31,776 nt of DNA. It comes from Colivivens sp963594655 (lineage in GTDB: Bacteria; Bacteroidota; Bacteroidia; Bacteroidales; Bacteroidaceae). The stretch is taken from the NCBI GenBank assembly GCA_963594655.1, contig CAVBFD010000028.1:1-31776 (forward strand). Reading direction: 5' to 3'. The notes below the pieces were generated by a model, which was given only the letters and a program-made list of their open reading frames with translations, did no database searches and was not told where the DNA came from. Positions 1 to 9,184 of this stretch are shown one piece after another. The translations under genes were made by a program, and so were the position numbers. The first letter of the stretch is position 1; every line of letters begins with the position of its first letter.

Positions 1-1233
1 CCTGCCATGGAAAACCTGTCTACACTGATGGGCAAGTACGGTGAGGAGGGCGACAAGCTCCTGTTCAAGATACAGAACTCAGGCGACTACTTCAAGGGGC
101 TGACCGACGAGGAACTGTTGAGTCGCAATGCCGGTAAACTGGCAAGCAAGTTCTGCGAGAAGGGACTGAGGTACGACCTTACAGTGCCGTTCGCCCGGTA
201 CGTGGTCATGCACCGCGACGAACTGGCGCTGCCGTTCAAGCGGTTCCAGATACAGCCTGTATGGCGTGCCGACAGGCCACAGAAAGGACGCTACCGTGAG
301 TTCTACCAGTGTGACGCCGATGTGGTCGGATCAGACTCACTGTTGAACGAGGTGGAACTGATGCAGATTGTGGACACGGTATTCACAAAGTTCGGCATAC
401 GTGTGTGCATCAAGATAAACAACCGCAAGATACTCACCGGCATCGCCGAGATGATAGGACAGGCGGACAAGATAGTGGACATAACGGTGGCCATCGACAA
501 ACTGGACAAGATAGGTATCGACAACGTGAACGCAGAACTGGCTGAGGACGGAATCCCTGCCGACGCCATCGCGCGTCTCCAGCCTATCATCAACCTGAGC
601 GGAAGCAACCGTGACAAGTTGCAGACGATGAAGGAGGTACTCAAGGACAGTGAGACCGGCATGAAGGGCATCGGGGAGACAGAGTTCATACTGGACACCC
701 TCGACGGACTGGGACTCAACAACGAGGTGGAGCTTGACCTGACACTTGCCCGGGGACTCAATTACTACACAGGAGCCATCTTTGAGGTGAAGGCACTGGA
801 CGTTCAGATTGGAAGCATCACAGGAGGCGGACGCTACGACAACCTCACAGGCATATTCGGTATGCCGGGACTGTCGGGAGTGGGCATCTCGTTCGGGGCC
901 GACCGTATCTTCGACGTGCTGAACCAACTCGACCTCTACCCCAAGGAATCCGTGGAGTCAACACAGGTGCTGTTCGTCAACTTCGGTGAGGCGGAGACAC
1001 GCTACTGCCTGCCTGTCATCGCCGACATGCGCAAGGCTGGAATCCGTACGGAGATGTTCCCCGACCCGGTGAAACTGAAGAAACAGATGAGCTACGCCAA
1101 CACCAAGGACATTCCGTTCGTGGCAATCGTGGGAGAGACGGAGATGCGGGAAAACACTGTCATGATAAAAGACATGGCAACCGGCACACAGACACCTGTA
1201 GCCAAGGATGCGATAGCCACTTTCTTCAAATAA
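1..1233 (+). CDS. hisS: Histidyl-tRNA synthetase, 5' end cut off by window edge
   Basis: Charges tRNA-His with histidine in the cytoplasm. The reading frame is open from base 1, and the ATG at 7 is an internal Met: residues before it (P-A) continue the frame and the usual N-terminal motif 1 part of the class II fold is missing. Visible are class II motif 2 (RYREFYQCD), the histidine-binding block LARGLNYYTG, motif 3 (GVGISFGADRI) and a C-terminal anticodon-binding domain. About 410 residues are present; bacterial HisRS is normally about 430-460, so roughly 45 residues lie upstream of the window. It converges with the DUF2851 gene, 35 bp from stop to stop. Family assignment is very secure. Confidence 0.96.
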   Translation, partial: PAMENLSTLMGKYGEEGDKLLFKIQNSGDYFKGLTDEELLSRNAGKLASKFCEKGLRYDLTVPFARYVVMHRDELALPFKRFQIQPVWRADRPQKGRYREFYQCDADVVGSDSLLNEVELMQIVDTVFTKFGIRVCIKINNRKILTGIAEMIGQADKIVDITVAIDKLDKIGIDNVNAELAEDGIPADAIARLQPIINLSGSNRDKLQTMKEVLKDSETGMKGIGETEFILDTLDGLGLNNEVELDLTLARGLNYYTGAIFEVKALDVQIGSITGGGRYDNLTGIFGMPGLSGVGISFGADRIFDVLNQLDLYPKESVESTQVLFVNFGEAETRYCLPVIADMRKAGIRTEMFPDPVKLKKQMSYANTKDIPFVAIVGETEMRENTVMIKDMATGTQTPVAKDAIATFFK

Positions 1234-1256
1234 GCAAGTAAGCGAAAGACCTACAC

Positions 1257-1305
1257 CAGGCACAACCGTCACGTTTCCTCATTCAGGAAACCGGGGTTGT
1301 GCCTG
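1257..1305. terminator. Nested inverted repeat between convergent hisS and DUF2851 genes
   Basis: An 11-bp perfect outer stem (CAGGCACAACC at 1257-1267 with GGTTGTGCCTG at 1295-1305) encloses a 6-bp inner stem (GTTTCC/GGAAAC). The right arm lies inside the last codons of the minus-strand gene. Neither side has a clean T-run, so it may be a weak bidirectional terminator or an RNA-stabilising hairpin. Confidence 0.45.
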
Positions 1306-2570
1306 ATGTATTCATGACCGAACCGGCAACGGAGACAGTCTTTAGGCTGACAATAGCGGTTGACCAACTGAATGACGGCTTGCGAGTCAGCCGCGCACCT
1401 ACATTCGATTCCAGCCGCCCACCAGTCCTCCACTATACGGTTCCTCTCCGGTTTCAGTTCCCCGAGCCAGTCCAACGCCTTCTCACAGAGGGACTCGTCC
1501 GACTTGTACTTCCCGTATGCGAAGAGAAGTGGAACAAGGGTGTTGATGATTATCAGGTTCTTCGACGAAGGGGTAAGCACCTTGTCAACGGTCTTGGACT
1601 CGCCCGACCTGAATGAATAATGGGTCGTCCAGAAGTCACTCACGTGAGTCTGCAACAGTTTGTGCAGATCCGCCACCGTCTCCGCATTGACTACCCTCGA
1701 CATGTTAAGTGTCCCTGTGTGGTACATCGTGGACAACTGTGCGATACGTATATGCGGAAAGTTCTGCGGACGGAGACGGAGGAAACGCCACAGGTGCGGA
1801 TCCATACTTTGCAGGTCGAACTTCCTCTTCAGATAACGGTATTCAGCGGCCAACTTACGGTAGTACTCCGGCAATGAGTCATTAGTACTCTCGTCCAGCA
1901 TACCGGCTACACCGAAGAACATAGCCTCAATCTGAAACAGGTTGTCCCTGTGCTTGCCAAGGGCGTTCACCGGAAGGAGCCGTGCCAACCGCTCAAAGGC
2001 GTCACCGTTCTTGCCAAAGCCGAAGTTACGGCAAAGGGACACGAAGAGGGTCACTTCCCAGTCGTTGTCGAGCCGGCTCCGCCTGTCCATTATCAAGGCG
2101 GTACGTTGCTCAAGCCGTTCCACATACAATGACGAGAACCACGAGGAGATGACGATGCGGGGCGTCGAAACGAGTATGTCCCTACACCGCGGGTTCTTGT
2201 CGGACTCAATGAGTCTCGTATAATTCTCGCGCACACTCCGTGGTATGTCCATCTGCAACTGTGGTATGACACGTCCGTCCACAGCCATGACAGCGCAATT
2301 GACCTCCTGTGCCACGTGCAGGATGACGTTGCCGTACACCGGGTCGTTGTCGTGCTTGTGCTGATACCAGTCACTGGATTTGAGATGCACCTCCACGCCA
2401 CCGCTCCAAAGCACACCGTCCAACTTGATGGTGGATCCCACGAAATCCGGTCCCGCGTCTGTGTTCTGTATTCCGGGACTGATAACCTCAATCACAGTGC
2501 CTGTTGTCGTACGCAACTCTCCCAAAGGGAACATACGGTGCAACCAAGCATACTGAAGCATTAATTCCAT
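1269..2570 (-). CDS. DUF2851 family protein
   Basis: Conserved Bacteroidetes protein of unknown function, 433 residues with the chosen start. The N-terminal block with GTVIEVISPGIQNTDAGPDF and the later WSGGVEVHLKSSDWYQH are typical of DUF2851; the pattern of acidic residues followed by EVH and a conserved H-K-H-DN is reminiscent of a nuclease-like core, but this is inference. No signal peptide or membrane segment is seen. The start was placed at the ATG at 2570 (MELMLQYAW) because a TAACTTTG -7 box lies just upstream at 2589-2596, inside the longer open frame that reaches 2615. It is transcribed divergently from dapB, with closely packed promoters. Confidence 0.85.
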   Translation of the reverse strand: MELMLQYAWLHRMFPLGELRTTTGTVIEVISPGIQNTDAGPDFVGSTIKLDGVLWSGGVEVHLKSSDWYQHKHDNDPVYGNVILHVAQEVNCAVMAVDGRVIPQLQMDIPRSVRENYTRLIESDKNPRCRDILVSTPRIVISSWFSSLYVERLEQRTALIMDRRSRLDNDWEVTLFVSLCRNFGFGKNGDAFERLARLLPVNALGKHRDNLFQIEAMFFGVAGMLDESTNDSLPEYYRKLAAEYRYLKRKFDLQSMDPHLWRFLRLRPQNFPHIRIAQLSTMYHTGTLNMSRVVNAETVADLHKLLQTHVSDFWTTHYSFRSGESKTVDKVLTPSSKNLIIINTLVPLLFAYGKYKSDESLCEKALDWLGELKPERNRIVEDWWAAGIECRCAADSQAVIQLVNRYCQPKDCLRCRFGHEYIRHNPGFLNEET

Positions 2571-2588
2571 AATAATTGTCGTTTGCAG

Positions 2589-2596
2589 CAAAGTTA
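2589..2596 (-). promoter_or_regulatory. Bacteroidetes -7 box for the DUF2851 gene
   Basis: TAACTTTG on the minus strand matches TAnnTTTG and lies 18 nt before the chosen ATG at 2570. It fixes the start, since the longer frame would begin upstream of the transcript. Confidence 0.7.
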
Positions 2597-2640
2597 CCGT
2601 TTTTTCATCAAACAATCAGTATGGAGAGCGAAACTTTTAG

Positions 2641-2648
2641 TATCTTTG
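2641..2648 (+). promoter_or_regulatory. Bacteroidetes -7 box for dapB
   Basis: TATCTTTG matches TAnnTTTG and lies 21 nt before the dapB ATG at 2670. It is 44 bp from the opposing -7 box at 2589-2596, so the two upstream promoter regions overlap. Confidence 0.75.
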
Positions 2649-2669
2649 CATGACAAACAGACAAAAGAA

Positions 2670-3359
2670 ATGAGAATTGCACTGATAGGATATGGCAAGA
2701 TGGGCAGGATGATAGAACAGATTGCCAAGAGCCGAGGACACGAGATTGTAAGCATAATAGACATGGACAACCAGCAGGACTACGACACCGACGCGTTCCG
2801 TTCGGCTGACGTGGCGATTGAATTCACCGCCCCGATGGTGGCGTACGGGAACTACCTGAAGGCATGGGAGCAGAACGTGAAGGTCGTGTCGGGCAGTACC
2901 GGATGGTTGAAGGAACACGGAGACGACGTGCGGAAGGCCTGCACTGAAGGTGGGAAGACCCTGTTTTGGGCATCCAACTTCAGTCTGGGAGTAGCCATCT
3001 TCTCCGCGGTCAACAAATACCTGGCAAAGATAATGAACGGTTTTCCCGACTATGAGGTGAGCATGAAGGAGGTACACCACGTACATAAGATCGACGCGCC
3101 CAGTGGCACTGCCATCACACTCGCGGAGCAGATCAAGGAAAACATGCCAAGGCTCAAGGGCGACGTGAAGATTGAGTCTGTCAGGGAAGGCGAGGTGCCG
3201 GGCATCCACAGCATAACATACGACAGTGAGGCGGACCAGATAACCATCACGCATGACGCGCACAACCGTAAGGGGTTCGCACTTGGAGCGGTACTGGCAG
3301 CTGAATACACCGCCAAGCATCAGGGACTGCTCACCACCAGTGACCTCTTCCAGTTCTAA
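2670..3359 (+). CDS. dapB: 4-hydroxy-tetrahydrodipicolinate reductase
   Basis: NAD(P)H-dependent reduction of the DapA product to tetrahydrodipicolinate, in the lysine and diaminopimelate (peptidoglycan) pathway; cytoplasmic. The 229-residue product begins with the Rossmann loop GYGKMGR (residues 7-13) and contains the catalytic block VHHVHKIDAPSGTA, with the paired histidines, the Lys and the PSGTA substrate loop. It is shorter than the proteobacterial enzyme (about 270), as usual for Bacteroidetes. The start at 2670 is chosen over the longer frame from 2583 because the -7 box is at 2641-2648 and the N-terminus MRIALIGYGKMG is the family norm. lepB follows 48 bp later on the same strand, probably in one transcript. 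Confidence 0.95.
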   Translation: MRIALIGYGKMGRMIEQIAKSRGHEIVSIIDMDNQQDYDTDAFRSADVAIEFTAPMVAYGNYLKAWEQNVKVVSGSTGWLKEHGDDVRKACTEGGKTLFWASNFSLGVAIFSAVNKYLAKIMNGFPDYEVSMKEVHHVHKIDAPSGTAITLAEQIKENMPRLKGDVKIESVREGEVPGIHSITYDSEADQITITHDAHNRKGFALGAVLAAEYTAKHQGLLTTSDLFQF

Positions 3360-3407
3360 GAGACTTCAGAAACAACAGACAACAACGAAAAACAGACATC
3401 CGGTTCT

Positions 3408-4922
3408 ATGGTAAAGTATAAAGGCACAAGACAGATAAAGGCGGAGAGGGAAAACGCCGAGGCAAACAGGAAAGCGGAGAAGAGACGCAACCTTGTGATG
3501 TTCGTCATCGTCACGGTTCTCTACCTCGCCTTCCTCTATTGGGTCGGCAGCTGGTGGGGACTCCTTGTAGTCCCTTTCATCTTCGATGTCTACATAACGA
3601 AGAAGATAAAATGGACATGGTGGAAGAACATCGAGAGTCCAGTGGGACGTACCGTCATGAGTTGGATCGACGCTCTCGTGTTCGCCCTCGTGGCAGTGTA
3701 CTTCGTCAACCAGTTCTTCTTCCAGAACTACCAGATTCCGAGCAGTTCACTGGAGAAGTCACTCATGACAGGCGACTACCTGCTGGTAAGTAAGTTGAGT
3801 TACGGACCGCGTATCCCACAGACACCGCTCACCATGCCGCTCACGCAGCACACACTGCCTGTAATCAACACCAAGTCATATATCGAGTGGCCACACTGGG
3901 AATACCGTAGGGTGAAAGGACTGGGCAAGGTGGAGTATAACGACATCGTTGTCTTCAACTACCCTGCCGGCGACACCGTTGCGGTGAATTACCCGAACGA
4001 CTTCTATGAACTGTGCTACATGTACGGACTGGACGCGGTGAGACAACAGGGGGTGCAGGTACCGGAGATGGGAAGCCTCTCCACAGAAGGACAGATGCAG
4101 TTGTTCGACTTCCTCTATGCCAAGGGAAGGACCATTATCGAACAGAACAAGAACTTGTACGGGGAGATAACCAGCAGACCTGTGGACAGACGCGAGAACT
4201 ACGTGAAACGGTGTGTGGGACTGCCTGGACAGACTCTCGAGATAAAGGACAAGATCATATACATCGACGGCAAGCCGCAGAAGACACCTACCGAGGCGCA
4301 GTTCAACTACTATATCTACGCAAAGGGTGAACCAAGTGACGCCATACGCGCAGAGCTGCAGATTACGGACGAGGACTACAAGCGTTGGAACGACCGTCCC
4401 GACCATCCGTTTGAGGACCACCGTATGGGTATGCCGCTCACCGCCCAAGCCAAGCGTGCGTTGGAAAACCACACGGAACTGATTGACAGTATCGTGGAAA
4501 TCATAGACTCCAACTCAGGCAGGGTATATCCGTTGAACCATGACTATGGATGGACACGCGACAACTACGGACCAGTGTACCTCCCGAAGAAGGGCGACAA
4601 GGTGAAACTGGACATGGACAACATCGCGGTATACGACCGTCCGATACGTGTGTATGAGGGGAATGACCTGAAGGTGGAGAACGGCAAGATATATATCAAC
4701 GGCAAGGAGACGGACGGGTATGAGTTCAAGATGGACTACTACTGGATGATGGGAGACAACCGCCACAACTCAGCAGACAGCCGCTACTGGGGCTTCGTTC
4801 CGGAAGACCATATAGTAGGCAAGCCACTGTTCATCTGGTGGTCTGTATGCCACGACCAGAACCCTGAAGCCTCAAAGATCCGTTGGAACAGACTCTTCCG
4901 GTGGGTTGACAACATAAAGTAA
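3408..4922 (+). CDS. lepB: Signal peptidase I
   Basis: Membrane serine protease with a Ser/Lys dyad that cleaves signal peptides from exported proteins. The 504-residue product has three N-terminal hydrophobic segments (about 29-47, 48-63 and 84-104), box B with catalytic Ser114 in PSSSLEKSL (Leu in place of the usual Met), box D with Lys267 in NYVKRCVGLPGQ, and box E MMGDNRHNSADSRYWG near residues 445-460. It is about 180 residues longer than E. coli LepB, mostly because of inserts between boxes C and D and between D and E; large inserts are common in Bacteroidetes signal peptidases. It lies downstream of dapB and ends at a strong terminator. Confidence 0.95.
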   Translation: MVKYKGTRQIKAERENAEANRKAEKRRNLVMFVIVTVLYLAFLYWVGSWWGLLVVPFIFDVYITKKIKWTWWKNIESPVGRTVMSWIDALVFALVAVYFVNQFFFQNYQIPSSSLEKSLMTGDYLLVSKLSYGPRIPQTPLTMPLTQHTLPVINTKSYIEWPHWEYRRVKGLGKVEYNDIVVFNYPAGDTVAVNYPNDFYELCYMYGLDAVRQQGVQVPEMGSLSTEGQMQLFDFLYAKGRTIIEQNKNLYGEITSRPVDRRENYVKRCVGLPGQTLEIKDKIIYIDGKPQKTPTEAQFNYYIYAKGEPSDAIRAELQITDEDYKRWNDRPDHPFEDHRMGMPLTAQAKRALENHTELIDSIVEIIDSNSGRVYPLNHDYGWTRDNYGPVYLPKKGDKVKLDMDNIAVYDRPIRVYEGNDLKVENGKIYINGKETDGYEFKMDYYWMMGDNRHNSADSRYWGFVPEDHIVGKPLFIWWSVCHDQNPEASKIRWNRLFRWVDNIK

Positions 4923-4933
4923 CAACCACAAGT

Positions 4934-4975
4934 GACGCGCGGTGGATATGAGGTTATCAATATCCACCGCGCGTC
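4934..4975. terminator. Bidirectional terminator between lepB and metG
   Basis: A perfect 16-bp stem (4934-4949 with 4960-4975, arms beginning GACGCGCGGTGG) with a 10-nt loop is followed by GTTTTAT. It sits between the convergent stops of lepB (4922) and metG (5009), so it can serve both transcripts. Confidence 0.85.
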
Positions 4976-5008
4976 GTTTTATGTAATCCCTATATATTAT
5001 AATAGGTG

Positions 5009-7066
5009 TCAGCTCACCTGACTTCCCGCTTTCACGTCATGCTCGACGGTAGTCACACTGATGGTGCCGTCATAGTTCTCCGCACTCAGTATCATTCCCT
5101 GGCTTACCAGTCCGTTCTTGAACTCACGCGGAGCGAGGTTGGCGATGAAAAGCACCTGCTTTCCCTTGAGCTGGTCAGGCTCGTACCACTGTGATATGCC
5201 CGACACGATGGTGCGCTTTTCCATACCGTCGTCGATAAGGAACTTCAGCAGCTTCTTCATCTTAGGCACTTTCTCACATTCGAGGACCGTACCCACACGG
5301 ATGTCCAGTTTCTGGAAGTCGTCAAACGTGACGGTGTCCTTCACCGGCGCCGCCTTGGCGTGTGCAGCCTCGTTGGCCTTGATGGTCGCTTCGAGTTTAT
5401 CCGTCTGGAACTTGATTGCCTCATCCTCAATCTTCGAGAACAGCAGACTCGGCTTGTTCAGTTGCTTTCCCGCCGGAAGCATGTCTGTGCGTCCGAGGTC
5501 ATCCCAATTGGCCTTGTCGAGCGCCAGCATCTGGCGCAGACGTGCTGAGGAGAACGGAAGGAACGGCTCAAACACGACAGACAGGTTGGCTGTCAACTGC
5601 AAAGAGATATAGATGACCGTCTTGACACGTTCGGGGTCTGTCTTGATGACCTTCCACGGTTCCTCGTCGGCAATATACTTGTTGCCTATGCGGGCGAGGT
5701 TCATAGCCTCCTTCTGTGCGTCACGGAAACGGAAATTGTCGAGAAGAGCCTCCACCTTGTCCTTGACCTGGGAGAACTCCTCAAGCGTAGCCTTGTCGGT
5801 CTCCGTGAGTTCACCGCACTCAGGCACGATACCGTCATAGTATTTCTGTGCCAGCTGCAACGCCCTGTTGACGAAGTTGCCGTAGATGGCGACCAACTCA
5901 TTGTTGCAACGCGCCTGGAAGTCACTCCACGTGAAGTCATTGTCCTTGGTCTCCGGTGCGTTGGCCGTAAGCACGTAACGCAGTTCGTCCTGACGGCCAG
6001 GCATCTCCTCAAGATACTCGTTGAGCCATACCGCATAGTTACGTGACGTGGATATCTTGTTTCCCTCCAAATTAAGGAACTCGTTTGCCGGCACGTTGTC
6101 GGGCAGCACATAGTCGCCGTGCGCCTTCAGCATTGAAGGGAACACGATACAGTGGAACACGATATTGTCCTTGCCTATGAAATGGATGAGTCGACTGTCC
6201 TCGTCCTGCCACCACTGCTGCCACGTGCCGTACTTCCCGGGATTGGCGTCACACAGTTCCTTGGTGTTGCTGATATAACCGATAGGCGCGTCAAACCACA
6301 CGTAAAGAACCTTTCCTTCAGCACCCTTTACCGGTACAGGTATACCCCAGTCGAGGTCACGCGTCACGGCACGTGGCTTGAGTCCGCCGTCGAGCCAGCT
6401 CTTGCACTGTCCGTACACGTTGGGCCGCCACTCCTTATGGTCCTGGAGAATCCACTTCTCCAGCCACGGCTGATAGTCATCGAGAGGCAGATACCAGTGT
6501 TTGGTCTTCCTCTTCACCAACGGATTGCCCGTCATCATGTTATAGGGGTTTATCAGTTCCTCGGGCGAGAGGGTACTGCCACAAGCCTCGCACTGGTCGC
6601 CATAGGCTCCCTGAGCGTGACACCGTGGACACTCACCCCTTATGTTACGGTCCGTAAGGAACTCCCCAGCCTGTTCGTCATAATACTGCTCACTCTCTAT
6701 CTCCACGAACTTACCGTCGTCGTAGAGTTTCTTGAAGAAGTCAGAGGCAAACTGATGGTGGGTCTTAGAGGTAGTCCTCGAGTATATGTCGAACGATATA
6801 CCGAAGTCGTCGAACGACTTCCGTATGATGTTGTGGTAATAGTCAACCACGTCCTGCGGAGTGCATCCGTCCTTACGGGCGCGAATGGTCACAGGCACTC
6901 CATGCTCATCACTTCCGCCAACAAACAAGACACTCTTTCCCCTTAGTCTCTGATAGCGCACATATATGTCCGCCGGTACATACACACCTGCGAGATGGCC
7001 GATATGGACCGGTCCGTTCGCATAGGGAAGAGCGGCTGTAACAAGTGTTCTCTTGAATTGTTTCAT
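5009..7066 (-). CDS. metG: Methionyl-tRNA synthetase
   Basis: Class I synthetase that charges initiator and elongator tRNA-Met. The 685-residue product shows the HIGH motif at 21-24, a zinc-type Cys cluster (C146, C149, C159, C162), the KMSKS equivalent KISTS at 337-341, an alpha-helical anticodon-binding region, and a C-terminal Trbp111/EMAP-like tRNA-binding domain from about residue 578 (FDDFQKLDIRVGTV). The C-terminal domain makes this the long, dimeric form. The start ATG at 7066 is 6 bp downstream of the pyrH stop, so the two genes form an operon. It ends at the bidirectional terminator shared with lepB. Confidence 0.97.
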   Translation of the reverse strand: MKQFKRTLVTAALPYANGPVHIGHLAGVYVPADIYVRYQRLRGKSVLFVGGSDEHGVPVTIRARKDGCTPQDVVDYYHNIIRKSFDDFGISFDIYSRTTSKTHHQFASDFFKKLYDDGKFVEIESEQYYDEQAGEFLTDRNIRGECPRCHAQGAYGDQCEACGSTLSPEELINPYNMMTGNPLVKRKTKHWYLPLDDYQPWLEKWILQDHKEWRPNVYGQCKSWLDGGLKPRAVTRDLDWGIPVPVKGAEGKVLYVWFDAPIGYISNTKELCDANPGKYGTWQQWWQDEDSRLIHFIGKDNIVFHCIVFPSMLKAHGDYVLPDNVPANEFLNLEGNKISTSRNYAVWLNEYLEEMPGRQDELRYVLTANAPETKDNDFTWSDFQARCNNELVAIYGNFVNRALQLAQKYYDGIVPECGELTETDKATLEEFSQVKDKVEALLDNFRFRDAQKEAMNLARIGNKYIADEEPWKVIKTDPERVKTVIYISLQLTANLSVVFEPFLPFSSARLRQMLALDKANWDDLGRTDMLPAGKQLNKPSLLFSKIEDEAIKFQTDKLEATIKANEAAHAKAAPVKDTVTFDDFQKLDIRVGTVLECEKVPKMKKLLKFLIDDGMEKRTIVSGISQWYEPDQLKGKQVLFIANLAPREFKNGLVSQGMILSAENYDGTISVTTVEHDVKAGSQVS

Positions 7067-7072
7067 ATTTCT

Positions 7073-7783
7073 TTATTCGTGTACTAATGTTCCTATATCC
7101 TCTCCGTCGATGACCTTCTTCAGGTTGCCTACCACATCCATGTTGAACACATAGATGGGAAGTCCGTTCTCCTTACACATGGTTGTGGCTGTCAGGTCCA
7201 TCACACGCAGGTTCCTGTTGTATATCTCGTCAAACGTAATCTCACTGAACTTGGTGGCCGTCGGGTCTTTCTCCGGGTCTGCCGTATACACTCCGTCCAC
7301 CCTGGTTCCCTTCAGCATGATGTCCGCCTCTATCTCTATACCGCGCAGACTACTGCCGGTGTCGGTAGTGAAGTAGGGATTGCCAGTACCTGCCGAGAAG
7401 ATTGCGACCTCGCCCCGTTCCATCGCCTCGATGGCCTTCCACTTGGTATAGAACTCGCCTATCGGTTCCATCCGTATGGCGGTAAGCACACGGTTCTTGC
7501 AGCCTATGGCACCCAAGGCACTGCTCAGTGCCAGTGAGTTGATGACCGTGGCGCACATGCCCATCTGGTCACCCTTCACCCTGTCGAATCCCTTGCCGGC
7601 TCCACTGAGTCCACGGAAGATGTTACCGCCTCCAATCACGATACCTATCTGCACACCCATGTCGCTCACCTCCTTAATCTGTTTGGCATAGTCGTTCAAA
7701 CGGTTGATGTCTATACCATAATTCTGCTTGCCCATAAGGCTCTCGCCGCTCAGTTTCAGAAGTATTCTCTTGAATCTTACCAT
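7073..7783 (-). CDS. pyrH: UMP kinase
   Basis: Amino-acid-kinase-fold enzyme that phosphorylates UMP to UDP in pyrimidine nucleotide synthesis; usually a hexamer regulated by GTP and UTP. The 236-residue product has ILLKLSGESLMG at the N-terminus (Lys10, GES 13-15), GGGNIFRG at 51-58, and the nucleotide-binding block GTGNPYFTTDTGSSLR. Length is typical. It is followed 6 bp later by metG. No clear TAnnTTTG box is visible in the 83-bp gap upstream, so the promoter was not located. Confidence 0.96.
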   Translation of the reverse strand: MVRFKRILLKLSGESLMGKQNYGIDINRLNDYAKQIKEVSDMGVQIGIVIGGGNIFRGLSGAGKGFDRVKGDQMGMCATVINSLALSSALGAIGCKNRVLTAIRMEPIGEFYTKWKAIEAMERGEVAIFSAGTGNPYFTTDTGSSLRGIEIEADIMLKGTRVDGVYTADPEKDPTATKFSEITFDEIYNRNLRVMDLTATTMCKENGLPIYVFNMDVVGNLKKVIDGEDIGTLVHE

Positions 7784-7814
7784 TGATATTTATGCTTTTT
7801 ATTTAACCTAAAGA

Positions 7815-7845
7815 CAGACCGCACCGTATTGAACCATGCAGTCTG
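7815..7845 (-). terminator. Terminator of the VTC/DUF4956 operon
   Basis: On the minus strand a 9-bp stem (CAGACTGCA with TGCGGTCTG, one T-G pair) with a 13-nt loop is followed by TCTTTAGG. It lies between the stop of the DUF4353 gene (7867) and the start of pyrH (7783). Confidence 0.55.
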
Positions 7846-7866
7846 CCCATATCATGTCACTCAATC

Positions 7867-9150
7867 TCAGTTGGACTGTCCGTCCCTCGTTCCTCCTGTC
7901 CAGGAGTCTGTACCCGCCTTTATCTTACCGGCGTCACCCGACACTGTAACGGTGATGTCACCTGCCGTCTGGCTCAGTGTCTTGTCCACCTTTATTCCGT
8001 AGCACTCCATAGAGCTTGTAGACGTACCGCCACTGACAGTCAGGTCCACGTCAGTTCCGGCGAAAGTCACGTTACCGCCGCTGAGCACAGTGCCTGTCAC
8101 CTTCGTGACCGTCTTGCCACGGATGCCTCGCGCTCCGTCGGCGGTCACACTGCCCTTGACCGTTCCACCGTTGAAGAAGGCGTTGTACGAGCAACGTATA
8201 CCTTCTGACTCCTCACCCGCTACGGTGAGGTTCACAGTGCCGCCTGTCATCGTGAAGATACTGTCCGCCTTGAGTCCGGCACCGTCAGTCTGCTTCAGGT
8301 CCAGTGTCAGCTCACCTCCCTTGATACTGATGCAACCGTAATCGTCCGAGTCTATGCAGTCGCTTCCGCAACCTGATATATTCACCGTGCCACCGTTCAT
8401 CTGGAAGTAGTTATGTTCGTTCGCCGCCTCGCCCTTGCCGCAGTGGATACCGTCGCTCACCGCTCCCAGCACGTTGATTGTTCCTACGGAAGCCTTGATG
8501 ACGAGGTACTCCTTGGCGCAGATGGCATGTTTTACCAGTCCAGTGACGTTCAGGGTTCCACCGCCCTTGAGCTCCACATGCCCTTTGGTGTAGAACGCGC
8601 CTTTCTGACTTCCACCGGCATAGTCGGTCAGGGTGTTGGTCGTGCCGTCCTTCAGAATCACGTCAATACGCTTGCCGCACTCTATGTCAATGGCAGCTCC
8701 CTTGTCGCTTGTCAGGGTCACACCTGCCAGTTGCAGGGACAGCTTGTACTGTCCGTTGATTGTCAGTGAACCTGCGGTGGACGTACCGCTGACACGGTAC
8801 AGATACTCTGTGGACGTGTTGGTGGAGGTGAGTACCACATGTGAGCTAGTGCCACTCGAACAGGTCACGCCACTTACCGACGACGGTATGGTCACCGTGG
8901 CTGCCGTTCCGTCGTACACGATGTCTACCGCCGGGAAGTTGGGTTCGGCGAACGTGATACTGTCCACATCATCCATGTCGTAAGTCTCGCCACAGACACT
9001 CATGCTTGACGCGTCGGACGAGAAAGTTATGTCGCCCACCGAAGCCATGTCATACTTGTCATACGAGAAAGCGTCACAGACATACACCTGCGCATAAGCC
9101 TGGCAGGTCAGTGCCATCGCACCTATAAGCGTTATGATATTTCTCTTCAT
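7867..9150 (-). CDS. Secreted beta-helix, carbohydrate-binding protein (Cthe_2159/DUF4353 type)
   Basis: The 427-residue protein has a signal peptide (residues 1-20, cleavage after AYA), a short module ending DDVDSITF that is common in secreted Prevotella proteins, and then a long run of repeating beta strands rich in G-G-T-V/L-N/T. The repeats include GGGTLNVTG, NGGTVNISG and TGGTVNLTVAG, and the recurring blocks HAICAKEYLVI, SDGIHCG and CIDSDDYGCISIKGGEL are characteristic of DUF4353. The founding member Cthe_2159 is a polygalacturonate-binding parallel beta-helix, so binding of an acidic polymer is the family expectation; the ligand here is unknown. It is the last gene of the VTC operon, 34 bp after the dockerin gene, and is followed by a terminator. 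Confidence 0.85.
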   Translation of the reverse strand: MKRNIITLIGAMALTCQAYAQVYVCDAFSYDKYDMASVGDITFSSDASSMSVCGETYDMDDVDSITFAEPNFPAVDIVYDGTAATVTIPSSVSGVTCSSGTSSHVVLTSTNTSTEYLYRVSGTSTAGSLTINGQYKLSLQLAGVTLTSDKGAAIDIECGKRIDVILKDGTTNTLTDYAGGSQKGAFYTKGHVELKGGGTLNVTGLVKHAICAKEYLVIKASVGTINVLGAVSDGIHCGKGEAANEHNYFQMNGGTVNISGCGSDCIDSDDYGCISIKGGELTLDLKQTDGAGLKADSIFTMTGGTVNLTVAGEESEGIRCSYNAFFNGGTVKGSVTADGARGIRGKTVTKVTGTVLSGGNVTFAGTDVDLTVSGGTSTSSMECYGIKVDKTLSQTAGDITVTVSGDAGKIKAGTDSWTGGTRDGQSN

Positions 9151-9184
9151 ACTCTTCTGTCGTTTAATTAGTGAAACACCCTTT

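Noticed and set aside
7..9. ATG at base 7 as the hisS start
   Set aside because: The frame is open upstream to the window edge and the N-terminal class II motif is missing, so this is an internal Met.
6152..6946. A 264-codon open frame antisense to metG
   Set aside because: No family features; it lies wholly inside a well-supported synthetase gene.
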